A DNA stretch of 44,167 nucleotides from RUG11783 sp964599695 (GCA_964599695.1 CAZRGP010000020.1:1-44167), one strand, 5' to 3'. Numbered from the stretch's first letter, positions 18,039 to 25,820 are shown. Numbers and translations are program-made. Notes: generated by a model not told the origin, from the letters alone.

Positions 18039-18065
18039 AAGTTTTCTTTACTGTAAAGTTTTCTT
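18039..18065 (+). promoter_or_regulatory. Operator-like direct repeat and palindrome upstream of the XRE gene
   Basis: AAGTTTTCTT occurs at 18039-18048 and again at 18056-18065, 17 bases apart. Between them CTTTAC-T-GTAAAG (18046-18058) is a perfect palindrome. Small XRE proteins often autorepress from such sites; binding here is inference. Confidence 0.45.
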
Positions 18066-18078
18066 GTCGGAGGTTTTC

Positions 18079-18294
18079 ATGGAAGAAATACTTAAAAACC
18101 GCATCCGCTTTGCCCGTCTCAGAAAAGGGTATTCCCAGCAAAAACTCGCCGACCTTACCGGCGTTTCCCGTCAGACGATCTGCTCCATCGAGAACGGCCA
18201 GTTCGCCCCGACAGCGAAGCTCGCACTCAAGATCTGCCTCGCACTGGATCAGAAGTTCGAGCATCTCTTCTACCTGGAAAACATAGAATCCTGA
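18079..18294 (+). CDS. Small XRE-family HTH transcriptional regulator
   Basis: The protein has only about 71 residues and is essentially one Cro/CI-type helix-turn-helix domain: NRIRFARLRKGYSQQKLADL, then TGVSRQTICSIENGQ (recognition helix) and PTAKLALKICLALDQKFEHLFYLE. This is the YgzD/Xre-like stand-alone family common in Firmicutes, often part of a two-gene unit with a membrane protein, but no partner follows here. A GGAGG site five bases before ATG 18079 sets the start; an upstream TTG is less likely. A promoter and operator-like repeats lie directly upstream. Its target other than itself is unknown. Confidence 0.9.
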   Translation: MEEILKNRIRFARLRKGYSQQKLADLTGVSRQTICSIENGQFAPTAKLALKICLALDQKFEHLFYLENIES

Positions 18295-18295
18295 C

Positions 18296-18332
18296 CTTAT
18301 AAAAAGCAGATCCTGATTAAAGGACCTGCTTT
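18296..18332 (-). terminator. Hairpin between the XRE gene and rsmG
   Basis: AAAGCAGATCC (18303-18313) and GGACCTGCTTT (18322-18332) pair with one mismatch. On the minus strand the stem is followed by TTATAAGG after a T run (CTGCTTTTT), so it best serves as the terminator for the mnm-rsmG operon; on the plus strand the tail is not T-rich. Confidence 0.65.
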
Positions 18333-18354
18333 GGATCTTACGATTGAAAGGATG

Positions 18355-19056
18355 TCATAGGGACGCCTTTCGGATATTTTTGCTCTGCCTCGGATATTTC
18401 GGAGGACAGGGCTTTTCTTTTTGGATCTCGAGGATCACCCGTTCTCCGGCGGTGGGAAGAGTCAGCTCATGGACACCGATGACCTTTCCTCCCAGGATCT
18501 TCAGAGCGTTCCGGGCAAGTTCCACCTCTTCTTTTCCTCCGGCTCCTTTCATGGCGATCAGCTTTCCCCCGACTTTGACGAGGGGAAGCGTATATTCCAG
18601 AAGTGCGGGAAGAAGCGCCACTGCGCGGGAAGTGACCACGTCAAACTGCTCTCTGTATTCGCCCCGTCCGGCTTCCTCCGCCCGCATATGGACGCCGGTC
18701 ACAGAAAATCCCAGTTCTTCCGCCGTGCGGACGGCGAACTGCAGTTTTTTGTCTGTGGCCTCGATGAGCGTAACATCGAGATCCGGCCTCGCAAGTTTCA
18801 GAATGACACCGGGAAATCCGGCGCCGGTCCCGACATCCGCCAGTTTGCCGGCAGAGGGCAGATAGGGAAGGACCGTGACACAGTCCAGCGCGTTCTTTTC
18901 CTCCATCTCCTCCGGATCGGTAATAGCCGTGAGGTTGAACTGCTCATTGGTGATCCGAACCGCTTCACAGAATCGGTCGATCCTGCCCGCTGTCTCCTCA
19001 TCCAGGGATACGCCGTATGTTTTCGCCCGTTCGATCAGCCTTTTCGTGTTAATCAT
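18355..19056 (-). CDS. rsmG: 16S rRNA (guanine-527-N7)-methyltransferase
   Basis: The protein of about 233 residues methylates G527 of 16S rRNA (E. coli numbering) using SAM. It shows the family N-terminal helices with FNLTAITDPEEMEEKNALDCV, the SAM-binding DVGTGAGFPGV loop, LIEATDKKLQF, and the VTSRAVALLPALLEY segment; GGKLIAMKGA follows. ATG 19056 fits the family start and overlaps the mnmG stop by eight bases, so the gene is translationally coupled to mnmG, as in many Firmicutes. An in-frame ATG at 19080 lacks a ribosome binding site. The C-terminus carries a basic tail (PPKYPRQSKNIRKASL) that is usual for the family. Confidence 0.95.
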   Translation of the reverse strand: MINTKRLIERAKTYGVSLDEETAGRIDRFCEAVRITNEQFNLTAITDPEEMEEKNALDCVTVLPYLPSAGKLADVGTGAGFPGVILKLARPDLDVTLIEATDKKLQFAVRTAEELGFSVTGVHMRAEEAGRGEYREQFDVVTSRAVALLPALLEYTLPLVKVGGKLIAMKGAGGKEEVELARNALKILGGKVIGVHELTLPTAGERVILEIQKEKPCPPKYPRQSKNIRKASL

Positions 19057-20947
19057 CGTTTCTCTTCCCCCGATCCTCATAACGCCGTTTCGCCAGCCAT
19101 ACGGAGAGGACTTGCAGATCCGCGGGGTTGACTCCGCTGATCCTGGCTGCCTGTCCGAAGGATGACGGGCGCACTTTGTTCAGTTTGTCCGCCGCTTCCA
19201 GGCGAAGTCCGGTGATCTCCTTGTAATCGATGCCCTCCGGAAGCTTCAGCGTTTCCTCTTTATGGAGTTTATTCGCCAGAGACGACTGTCTCTTGAGATA
19301 TCCTTCGTACTTGATCTCGATCTCCGCTTTCCGGATAGTCCTTGCGGAAGGTAGCTCCCCGTCCGGATGAATATATCCCGCGAGATCCTCATAGTGGATG
19401 TTGGAGCGCTTGAGAACGGCATCCGCAGCCATTCCCCTTGCAAGTTCCGTCTCTCCCTTTTCCCGCATCATGGCATTCACCTCTTCCGTGGGATGGATGA
19501 CGGTGGAACGGATCGCCTCAATCTCCCTTTCCAGCTCCGCCCGGTTGTTCAGGAATTCCTGGTGCTTCTTCTCAGAGACCAGTCCGATCTCATATCCCTT
19601 TTCACAAAGACGGTCATCCGCATTGTCCTGCCTCAGGATGAGGCGGTATTCACACCGGGAAGTCATCATACGGTAAGGGTCGTTGACGCCCTTGGTGACA
19701 AGATCATCGATGAGCGTCCCGATATAGGCCTCCTGCCTCGTCAGAACGAAGGGATCCTTTCCCTGGATCTTTCTCGCGGCGTTGATGCCAGCCATAAGTC
19801 CCTGGACCGCGGCCTCCTCGTACCCGGAAGTTCCGTTGAACTGTCCCGCGCCGAACAGACCGGAGATCTGTTTGGATTCCAGGGAAGGCTTCAGCGACAG
19901 GGGATCACAGCAGTCATATTCAATAGCGTATGCCGGCCGCATGATCTCCACGTTCTCCAGCCCCTCGATGGTCCGGTACATCTCATACTGGACATCCAGG
20001 GGGAGGGAGGAACTCATTCCCTGAAGATACATCTCTTCCGTATCGAGTCCGCAGGGCTCGATGAACAACTGGTGTCTCTTCTTATCAGAGAAACGCACTA
20101 CCTTGTCCTCGATGGAGGGACAGTACCTCGGTCCGATCCCCACGATCGCCCCGCCATAGAGAGGAGACCGGGACAGATTGTTCCGTATGATCTCATGGGT
20201 CTTCTCATTGGTATAGGCGATGTAGCAGCAGACCTTGTTCTCCAGCCCGTCTTCGCAGTCAAAGCAGAAGGGAACGATGCTGGCATCCCCCTCCTGTTTC
20301 TCCAGCTTGCTGAAATCGATGCTCCTGCGGTGTACCCTGGCAGGAGTCCCCGTCTTGAACCGGCGGATCGGAAGACCCAGATTCACCAGGTTTTGAGTCA
20401 GTTTTGTCGCCGGGACGACTCCGTCCGGTCCGCTCTGCCGGATGGAATCCCCCACAAAGATCTTTCCTCCAAGATATGTTCCTGTGCATATGACCACCGC
20501 CTTGCAGCCGAAATCGCCGCCGAGAGAGGTGCGCACCCCGGTGACCTTTCCGCCCTCGCAGAGGATCTCGGTCACCTCATCCTGAAACACATCCAGTCCC
20601 TCCTGCTTTTCCAGGGCAGACTTCATATACCGGTGATATGCCCGCCTGTCACTCTGTACCCGCAGGGAATGTACTGCAGGGCCCTTGGCCAGGTTCAGCA
20701 TCCGGCTCTGCAGCATGGTAGCATCCGCAGCCTTCCCCATCTCGCCGCCGAGTGCATCCAGTTCGAATACCAGATGTCCTTTACCGGTCCCTCCGATGGA
20801 AGGGTTGCAGGGCATATTTCCGATGGCATCCAGCGTGATGGTAAAGATCGCCGTCCTGCAGCCGAGTCTCGCTGCGGCGAGAGCCGCCTCGATTCCGGCG
20901 TGTCCGGCTCCGATCACCGCCACATCATAGGATGGAAATGTAAACAT
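19049..20947 (-). CDS. mnmG: tRNA uridine-5-carboxymethylaminomethyl modification enzyme MnmG
   Basis: This 632-residue FAD protein works with MnmE to install the cmnm5 group on the wobble uridine of several tRNAs. It starts with the dinucleotide-binding VIGAGHAGIEAALAAARLG (GxGxxG at residues 13-18) and contains the family blocks GNMPCNPSIGGTGKGHL, GPRYCPSIEDKVVRF and GQFNGTSGYEEAAVQGLMAG. The C-terminal domain ends normally with a basic helix. A TAGGAG site seven bases before ATG 20947 supports the start. It lies 19 bases downstream of mnmE and overlaps rsmG, forming the classic mnmE-mnmG-rsmG operon. Confidence 0.97.
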   Translation of the reverse strand: MFTFPSYDVAVIGAGHAGIEAALAAARLGCRTAIFTITLDAIGNMPCNPSIGGTGKGHLVFELDALGGEMGKAADATMLQSRMLNLAKGPAVHSLRVQSDRRAYHRYMKSALEKQEGLDVFQDEVTEILCEGGKVTGVRTSLGGDFGCKAVVICTGTYLGGKIFVGDSIRQSGPDGVVPATKLTQNLVNLGLPIRRFKTGTPARVHRRSIDFSKLEKQEGDASIVPFCFDCEDGLENKVCCYIAYTNEKTHEIIRNNLSRSPLYGGAIVGIGPRYCPSIEDKVVRFSDKKRHQLFIEPCGLDTEEMYLQGMSSSLPLDVQYEMYRTIEGLENVEIMRPAYAIEYDCCDPLSLKPSLESKQISGLFGAGQFNGTSGYEEAAVQGLMAGINAARKIQGKDPFVLTRQEAYIGTLIDDLVTKGVNDPYRMMTSRCEYRLILRQDNADDRLCEKGYEIGLVSEKKHQEFLNNRAELEREIEAIRSTVIHPTEEVNAMMREKGETELARGMAADAVLKRSNIHYEDLAGYIHPDGELPSARTIRKAEIEIKYEGYLKRQSSLANKLHKEETLKLPEGIDYKEITGLRLEAADKLNKVRPSSFGQAARISGVNPADLQVLSVWLAKRRYEDRGKRNDD

Positions 20948-20966
20948 ATTGTTCTCCTAATTAGAA

Positions 20967-22340
20967 TTATTTTCCCACACAGAAACGGTCAAAGACCGCG
21001 TTGATCACTTCTTCACTGGCGTTCTCGCCCGAAAGATCATAAAGAGCGCCAAGGGCCTCATCCAGCAGGGCATAGCAGACATCCAGTGTGAGGCCATCCC
21101 GGATGCTTTCCACGGCATCCGATACCGCCTGTTTCGCCCGCTGTGCACATCCCCTCTGCCTCTCGTTCGCGAGAAGAGGGGCGTCCGCGTCGAAACCGCT
21201 CGTCCCGAGAAAATCCGAGACCGCGTCCGACAGCACCCGGAGAGAACCGGGATCCTTCGCCGTCAGTTCCACCACATGGGAGAATGCGTCATAGATCTCC
21301 TTTTTCTCGATCTTTTCCTCCAGGTCGCCTTTGTTGAGGATGGCAAGCACCGGCTTGCCCTTCAGATCCCCGATAAGAGCACGGTCATCCTCGCTGAGCG
21401 GTCTTCCCTGGTCGAATACCGCCAGGATCAGGCTGGAGTTTTCCAGCCTCTGTTTTGCCCGGGAGATGCCGATCTGCTCGATCTCTCCTCCCGCCTCTTC
21501 ACGGATCCCTGCCGTGTCCGCCAGAAGGAGTGTGACACCTCCGATGGTGACTCTCTCTTCCAGGATGTCCCGCGTCGTTCCCGCTTCGCTGGATACGATC
21601 GCCCGGTCAAATCCGGCGACCAGGTTGAGCAGGGTGCTCTTTCCCACGTTGGGACTTCCGATAATGGCGGCAGGAACTCCCCGGAGCATCTTCTGCCCGG
21701 ACTCATACCCCTTCAGGAGCTCGTCCAGTTCTTTCTCCACCGCGCAGATATCCGCCGTCAAGACTTCAGGATCCGCTTCTTCCACATCCTCTTCCGGAAA
21801 ATCGATCTCGGCCGCGATCTGGGTCTGCACATCCAGCAGTTTTTCCCTGAGCTCCTCTGTTTTTCTTGCCAGAGACCCTTCTGCCAGTGACGCTGCTGCT
21901 CTCTCCCCGTCCAAGGATACCGCGTTGATCACATCCATGACCGCTTCCGCTTCAGTGAGGCTGATCCTGCCGTTGAGAAACGCTCTTCTGGTGAATTCTC
22001 CTTTTCCCGCCGGTTCCGCACCGGCGTCCAGGACCGCCCGAAGCACCGCTTCGGTGACCGCTTCGCCGCCGTGGCACTGAAGTTCCGCCACATCCTCTCC
22101 GGTATAGCTCTTCGGTCCCCGGAAACACAGGAGGATCACCTGATCGATGACGGCTCCATCCAGATCGTGTGCCGTTCCGAGACACGCGGTATATCCCTCC
22201 ATCCTGGAGAGATCCCTGCGGTTTCTCGGCGTAAAGACCTTTCCGGCTACGGTCATCGCTTCCTCTCCGGAAATGCGAATGATACCGATCCCGCCTTTTC
22301 CTGCCGGCGTCGATATGGCTGCTACTGTTGATGTCAGCAT
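20967..22340 (-). CDS. mnmE: tRNA modification GTPase MnmE
   Basis: The protein has about 457 residues: an N-terminal tetrahydrofolate-binding domain (1-118), a helical domain, and an inserted G domain (about 222-375). G1 is GSPNVGKSTLLN at 228-239, G3 is DTAG, and G4 is NKGD. The C-terminal FDRFCVGK carries the essential CxGK cysteine. It acts with MnmG on wobble uridines. GGAGG seven bases upstream marks ATG 22340 as the start, although the frame is open for 15 more codons. That start lies inside the stop region of the preceding pyrophosphatase-like gene, with a seven-base overlap, so the two are probably coupled. Confidence 0.97.
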   Translation of the reverse strand: MLTSTVAAISTPAGKGGIGIIRISGEEAMTVAGKVFTPRNRRDLSRMEGYTACLGTAHDLDGAVIDQVILLCFRGPKSYTGEDVAELQCHGGEAVTEAVLRAVLDAGAEPAGKGEFTRRAFLNGRISLTEAEAVMDVINAVSLDGERAAASLAEGSLARKTEELREKLLDVQTQIAAEIDFPEEDVEEADPEVLTADICAVEKELDELLKGYESGQKMLRGVPAAIIGSPNVGKSTLLNLVAGFDRAIVSSEAGTTRDILEERVTIGGVTLLLADTAGIREEAGGEIEQIGISRAKQRLENSSLILAVFDQGRPLSEDDRALIGDLKGKPVLAILNKGDLEEKIEKKEIYDAFSHVVELTAKDPGSLRVLSDAVSDFLGTSGFDADAPLLANERQRGCAQRAKQAVSDAVESIRDGLTLDVCYALLDEALGALYDLSGENASEEVINAVFDRFCVGK

Positions 22341-22699
22341 TCCTTCTCCTCCCTGAGGATCACTTTTCCCCTCTGCATACCCCATTTTCCGTAAAATTCG
22401 TCGATGATCCGGATCTCCTCTTTACTGCATCCCAGGAGGAGTTTGATCTCGGTGTCATGCTTGGCGAGGTCCACTGTGGCGATGATCCCGACGACATATT
22501 GCTCACCGCTTTCTCCGACCCATACATCCACGTCCTCACCGTCCGGGGAACTGGTCCCTTCCAGATAACCGTAATCGATCTCATAGAGGATATGCGGATG
22601 TTCGGGGTGATAACTCCCCTTCGGGCGGTCGATCACCACAGAGTGCTGTGCAACAAGAAGATCCAGAAATGTCCAGAACTCCCGTTCTTTTTGGGTCAT
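22334..22699 (-). CDS. Short inorganic pyrophosphatase-like protein
   Basis: This 121-residue protein resembles a minimal soluble inorganic pyrophosphatase: VIDRPKGSYHPEHP is close to the family RPKGS block, YEIDYGYLEGT to the Y-x-x-x-YGY block, and DGEDVDVWVG to the metal-binding D-x-D-x-x-D region (here DGEDVDVWV). It is much shorter than classic family I enzymes (about 170-180 residues), so it may be a reduced enzyme or a binding protein; activity is not certain. GGAGG seven bases upstream supports ATG 22699. It sits between jag and mnmE in the origin-left operon and overlaps the mnmE start. Confidence 0.75.
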   Translation of the reverse strand: MTQKEREFWTFLDLLVAQHSVVIDRPKGSYHPEHPHILYEIDYGYLEGTSSPDGEDVDVWVGESGEQYVVGIIATVDLAKHDTEIKLLLGCSKEEIRIIDEFYGKWGMQRGKVILREEKEC

Positions 22700-22723
22700 A
22701 TTTGTCCTCCATACACGGAAAAA

Positions 22724-22783
22724 GGGTCAAAGTATCCCTGTCCCCAACAATGCTGGGGACACCGACCTTTGACCCCGGTGTCC
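22724..22783. repeat. Compact palindromic element with nested and competing inverted repeats
   Basis: The 89-base gap between jag and the pyrophosphatase-like gene is almost filled by inverted repeats. GGGTCAAAG (22724-22732) faces CTTTGACCC (22767-22775). Inside it TGTCCCCA (22739-22746) faces TGGGGACA (22754-22761). GGACACCG (22757-22764), overlapping the previous arm, faces CGGTGTCC (22776-22783). The hairpins cannot all form at once. The layout resembles REP/MITE-type intergenic repeats of Firmicutes more than a terminator, since no T run follows in the minus direction. Confidence 0.6.
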
Positions 22784-22788
22784 AAATA

Positions 22789-23934
22789 TTAAAGTTCGAT
22801 CTTTCCGTAAAGACTTCCGATAAATTCTTCGGTGGATTTCAGTTCCTTGCGGACCGGAATATCGCTCATCTTGACCTTCGGCGTAGATTCGGATGTTCTC
22901 TCTTCCGAGACCTTGCCGGAACGTCCGCTTCTGCGGCGGCTGGAGCGTCTTCCGTCATCGGATGACTCTCCCTCAAGGGTGATGATGACCTTTCTTCTCG
23001 GCTCACTTCCTACGGAGTGGGAATCCACACCCTCGATCTTCTGGACCTCGGAATGTACGATCGCCCTCTCATAGGGATTCATGGGTTCAAGAGACATGCT
23101 TCTGCGGTTCTTCTTGACCTTGTTCGCTGTTTTGGCGGCAAGTGCGCGCAAAGCGGTCTCTCTGCGTGAACGGTATCCTTCAACGTCCAGGCTCACCCTG
23201 CAGTAGTCCCCGCCCTCACGGGAAGATCCCACGGTGCACAGATACTGGATGGCATCCATCAGCTCTCCGCGTTTTCCGATGAGCATAGGTGCGTCTTCTC
23301 CGCCGATCTGGATGCACACACCGCGCTCGGTCTTTGCGAACTGGTAGGTGACCTCTTTGGCTCCGTACGCTTCAATGATCTGTTTGAGGAAGGTGAAGGA
23401 ATTGACCGCTCTCTCCGGGAGCTGGTCCTCGGTGATCATTTCGAGGATGACGTTCTCTGTCTCTTCCTCGATCTCTTTCACCGCTTGCTTCTTTTCCTTC
23501 TTCTCCGCCTTTTCCGCTGTCTTCTTTTCTTTCTTCAGTTCGGTGGCGGCTGCCTTCTTTTCTTTCTTTTTGTTGTTTTCCTGTTTGGACTCTTTTTCTT
23601 TGGCCTGCTTGGGTTCTTCTGCGGCCTTTTCTTTCTGCTGTTTCTTTTCCTGGTCTTTGTTTTTCTGCTTCTGTTCTTTTTTCTGGTCCTGCTTCTGCTC
23701 TTTTTTCTCAGCAGGGCTCATCGGACTGTGTCCATCCCCGTAAAGCAGATCGTGTACCGAGAATTCCGCTTCCGTTCTGGTGACTTTCACCTTGGCGGGT
23801 TTGGAGAAAAACAGGATTTTCTGGGGCATTTCGAGGATCTCTACCTTGACCTCTTCTCTGGTCGCAGCCAGCTGTCTGCAAGCTTCCTCGACAGCCTCAT
23901 CGACAGTCTTTCCTGTCGTGATGATTTCTGCCAT
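22789..23934 (-). CDS. jag: Jag/KhpB RNA-binding protein
   Basis: The 381-residue protein has the Jag-N domain (residues 1-55, EIITTGKTVDEAVEEAC), a long Lys/Glu/Gln-rich linker (about 76-157), a KH-II domain with APMLIGKRGELMDAIQYL (216-232), and an R3H domain (KKNRRSMSLEPMNPYERAIVH, 274-294, with the R-x-x-x-H spacing). After R3H there is an extra Arg/Ser-rich tail to residue 381. Jag/KhpB binds RNA with KhpA and affects cell elongation and division in Firmicutes. AAAGGA supports ATG 23934. It follows yidC after 16 bases, the standard order in this class. The linker is long for the family and is probably disordered. Confidence 0.93.
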   Translation of the reverse strand: MAEIITTGKTVDEAVEEACRQLAATREEVKVEILEMPQKILFFSKPAKVKVTRTEAEFSVHDLLYGDGHSPMSPAEKKEQKQDQKKEQKQKNKDQEKKQQKEKAAEEPKQAKEKESKQENNKKKEKKAAATELKKEKKTAEKAEKKEKKQAVKEIEEETENVILEMITEDQLPERAVNSFTFLKQIIEAYGAKEVTYQFAKTERGVCIQIGGEDAPMLIGKRGELMDAIQYLCTVGSSREGGDYCRVSLDVEGYRSRRETALRALAAKTANKVKKNRRSMSLEPMNPYERAIVHSEVQKIEGVDSHSVGSEPRRKVIITLEGESSDDGRRSSRRRSGRSGKVSEERTSESTPKVKMSDIPVRKELKSTEEFIGSLYGKIEL

Positions 23935-23950
23935 CTCTTTTTCCTTTCGA

Positions 23951-25012
23951 TTACTCTTCTCCGTACCGTTCCTGATCGATCTCTCTCGCCCTCTGCAGAC
24001 GCAGGCGGTCCGCTTCATTGGCCGAAAGTTCCTTTTCAACGGTCTTACCGGTCGTTTTGTCCGTATAGGTCACTTTGCGCTTCGCGTTTTTCTGTTTTTT
24101 CTTCTGTTTGATCTGTTCCTGGATCTCCTGTTTCATCTTTTCAGGATCATACATCTTCTTCAGAAGCAAACTCTGCAGCATGGAAAGGAGGTTCTGGAAT
24201 CCCCAGTAAAGGCTGAATCCCAACGGATACAGGAAGGAGAACCATGCGAACATCAGGCTGGACGTGATCATCATGGATCTTGTCTGTCTTGCTGCCGCAC
24301 CGTCCTGTGTTCCGGAGCTCTTCATCATGACTACTGTGGAGATGAGCTGCGTTACGATGGAGAAGATCGGGATGATAAGAGCGAGGCTCAGTTTCAGTTC
24401 CGGCTTCTCATAGAGATTGATGTTTCCGATGTTCATCTGAAGGTTCTGGATCTTGGTAAGTTCCGAACCGTAAGTGGCCGTGAGATCGGAAAACGCTGCA
24501 AAGTTGGACTTTACGTACTGAATGATATAAGTCTCAATCATACGATTGTTACTTGCGAGGGTGGTGCCCGCTTCCGCAGCGAGACTGATGGTCCGCTCGG
24601 TCATGGTGCTGATGAACTCGGACGGGAGCGTCAGCATGTAGGTAAGGGGCTTATAGATGACTTCGACGAGACCGAACATGATCAGAAGGTTGATGACCAT
24701 GGGCAGGCATCCCGCGGTGGGATTGTAACCGTATTCGGTCGTCAGTTTCGTGAGCTCTTCGTTCTGTTTATCGCGGTCGTTCTTATACCGTGTCTGAATG
24801 TCCTGGATCATGGGGTTGAACGCCGCCATCATAGCGGTGCTCTTCTGCTGCTGCATGCTAAGCGGGAACATCAGGATCTTGGTGATCAGAGTGAACAAAA
24901 GAAGTGCGAATACATATGCGAGGGGCATATGGAGGATTTCTGTCACAAGCCAGTAACAGAATTTCATGATGTACCCGAGCGGTACAGCCAGAATGCCGTT
25001 AATAAAATTCAT
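23951..25012 (-). CDS. yidC: YidC/Oxa1 membrane protein insertase
   Basis: The 353-residue protein inserts proteins into the cytoplasmic membrane. It has an N-terminal hydrophobic helix without a lipobox, TM1 containing LLLFTLITKILMFPLSMQQQ, the helical-hairpin region that follows (IQDIQTRYKNDRDKQNEELTK), and later membrane segments ending in LGFSLYWGFQNLLSMLQ. The hydrophilic-groove residue, Arg in Bacillus YidC2, appears as Lys here (TKILMFPL). The Lys-rich C-terminal tail is longer than usual and may contact ribosomes. GGAG upstream of ATG 25012 is 11 bases away. It lies 18 bases after yidD in the rpmH operon. Confidence 0.95.
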   Translation of the reverse strand: MNFINGILAVPLGYIMKFCYWLVTEILHMPLAYVFALLLFTLITKILMFPLSMQQQKSTAMMAAFNPMIQDIQTRYKNDRDKQNEELTKLTTEYGYNPTAGCLPMVINLLIMFGLVEVIYKPLTYMLTLPSEFISTMTERTISLAAEAGTTLASNNRMIETYIIQYVKSNFAAFSDLTATYGSELTKIQNLQMNIGNINLYEKPELKLSLALIIPIFSIVTQLISTVVMMKSSGTQDGAAARQTRSMMITSSLMFAWFSFLYPLGFSLYWGFQNLLSMLQSLLLKKMYDPEKMKQEIQEQIKQKKKQKNAKRKVTYTDKTTGKTVEKELSANEADRLRLQRAREIDQERYGEE

Positions 25013-25030
25013 AAATCATGTTCTCCAAAT

Positions 25031-25267
25031 CTATTGTTTTTTCGGCGGGACCGGATCATAACCCCAACCCCCGAATGGATTGCACCTGAGAAGTCTTCTC
25101 ACTCCGAGCCAGACACCGCGGAACGGTCCATGTATCTGGATGGCGCCGATCATATACTGGCTGCAGGAAGGCGTGTAACGGCAGTTTCTGCCGAGCCAGG
25201 GTGAGAGGGTCATCTGATAGAGACGGACAAGTCCGATCAGTATCTTACTGAGCAATGCACTGAACAT
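25031..25267 (-). CDS. yidD: Membrane protein insertion efficiency factor YidD
   Basis: This 78-residue protein has the complete family pattern: LIGLVRLYQMTLSPWLGRNCRYTPSCSQYMIGAIQIHGPFRGVWLGVRRLLRCNPFGGWGYDPVP. The three conserved cysteines (CRY, CSQY, RCNPF) and the amphipathic N-terminal helix are present. It helps YidC-dependent insertion at the membrane. The start at ATG 25267 overlaps the end of rnpA by 23 bases, a common arrangement, and translation is probably coupled. AGGAG lies about ten bases upstream. Confidence 0.95.
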   Translation of the reverse strand: MFSALLSKILIGLVRLYQMTLSPWLGRNCRYTPSCSQYMIGAIQIHGPFRGVWLGVRRLLRCNPFGGWGYDPVPPKKQ

Positions 25268-25598
25268 CTTCCAGGACTCCTGCCTGTGTCAGGTGGTCTC
25301 TGAGGACCTTTTTCACATCGGTACTCTTCTTGTTCAATATGGCGTGCCGGCAAACGACCACCACATCATAATTTTTCTTCGTGTCTTTCAGAAGTTCGGT
25401 CGCCGCTGCGCGGACGATTCTCCTCGCCCGGTTTCTCTCCACCGCACAGCCGAGTTTTTTATTTGTTGTTATACCCAAACATATCCCACCACGCTTTTTG
25501 GGCACCAGATAGGTGACCAGCATGGGAGATACATAGGAATTCTTGCTTCTGTAAGCACGCAGAAACAGATTATTATTCGTGAGCGACTGTAATTTCAT
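25245..25598 (-). CDS. rnpA: Ribonuclease P protein component
   Basis: The 117-residue protein assists the catalytic RNase P RNA in 5' maturation of tRNAs. ATG 25598 matches the family start (MKLQSLTNNNLF), although the frame stays open upstream through the rpmH region, which is coincidental. The signature reads KLGCAVERNRARRIVRAA: the RNR core is intact, but the usual Asn of the GNAV segment is Cys here. A GGAG-type site before the ATG is weak, so coupling to upstream translation or use of the leader is possible. It lies 53 bases downstream of rpmH with a hairpin between. Confidence 0.93.
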   Translation of the reverse strand: MKLQSLTNNNLFLRAYRSKNSYVSPMLVTYLVPKKRGGICLGITTNKKLGCAVERNRARRIVRAAATELLKDTKKNYDVVVVCRHAILNKKSTDVKKVLRDHLTQAGVLEDVQCIAQ

Positions 25599-25610
25599 AG
25601 AAGCACGCTT

Positions 25611-25647
25611 TACAATAATAATAAAGCCAGCCTCGATGGGTTGGCTT
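25611..25647 (-). terminator. Attenuator-like hairpin between rpmH and rnpA
   Basis: On the minus strand AAGCCAACC (25639-25647) pairs with GGCTGGCTT (25624-25632) with one mismatch over a six-base loop, followed by TTATTATTATT. A T run this broken suggests a leaky terminator, letting rpmH be expressed more strongly than rnpA. Confidence 0.6.
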
Positions 25648-25651
25648 CTTT

Positions 25652-25786
25652 TTACGCGCTTAAACGAGCCCTGCCGCGTGCACGACGACGTGCTAAGATC
25701 TTGCGTCCGCTCTTTGTTGCCATGCGCTTCAGGAAACCGTGTTCCCTCTTCTGAGTGCGCTTTTTCGGATGAAATGTAGGTTGCAT
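25652..25786 (-). CDS. rpmH: 50S ribosomal protein L34
   Basis: This 44-residue basic protein is encoded on the minus strand and is easy to overlook because of its size. Translation from ATG 25784-25786 gives a start of MQPTFHPKKRTQKREHGFL, then RMATKSGRKILARRR, and ends RGRARLSA before TAA at 25652-25654. The internal pattern HGFLxRMxTKxGRxILxxRRxxGR identifies L34. L34 is part of the large ribosomal subunit. AAAGGAG precedes the start, and a near-consensus promoter lies at 25821-25850. It is the first gene of the leftward operon from the origin. Confidence 0.97.
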   Translation of the reverse strand: MQPTFHPKKRTQKREHGFLKRMATKSGRKILARRRARGRARLSA

Positions 25787-25820
25787 AGAAATTCTCCTTT
25801 GTTAAACCTTGCGGATTAAA

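Noticed and set aside
19367..21004. Plus-strand open frame of 545 codons opposite mnmG
   Set aside because: Antisense shadow; His/Leu/Arg-rich composition typical of mirrored codons.
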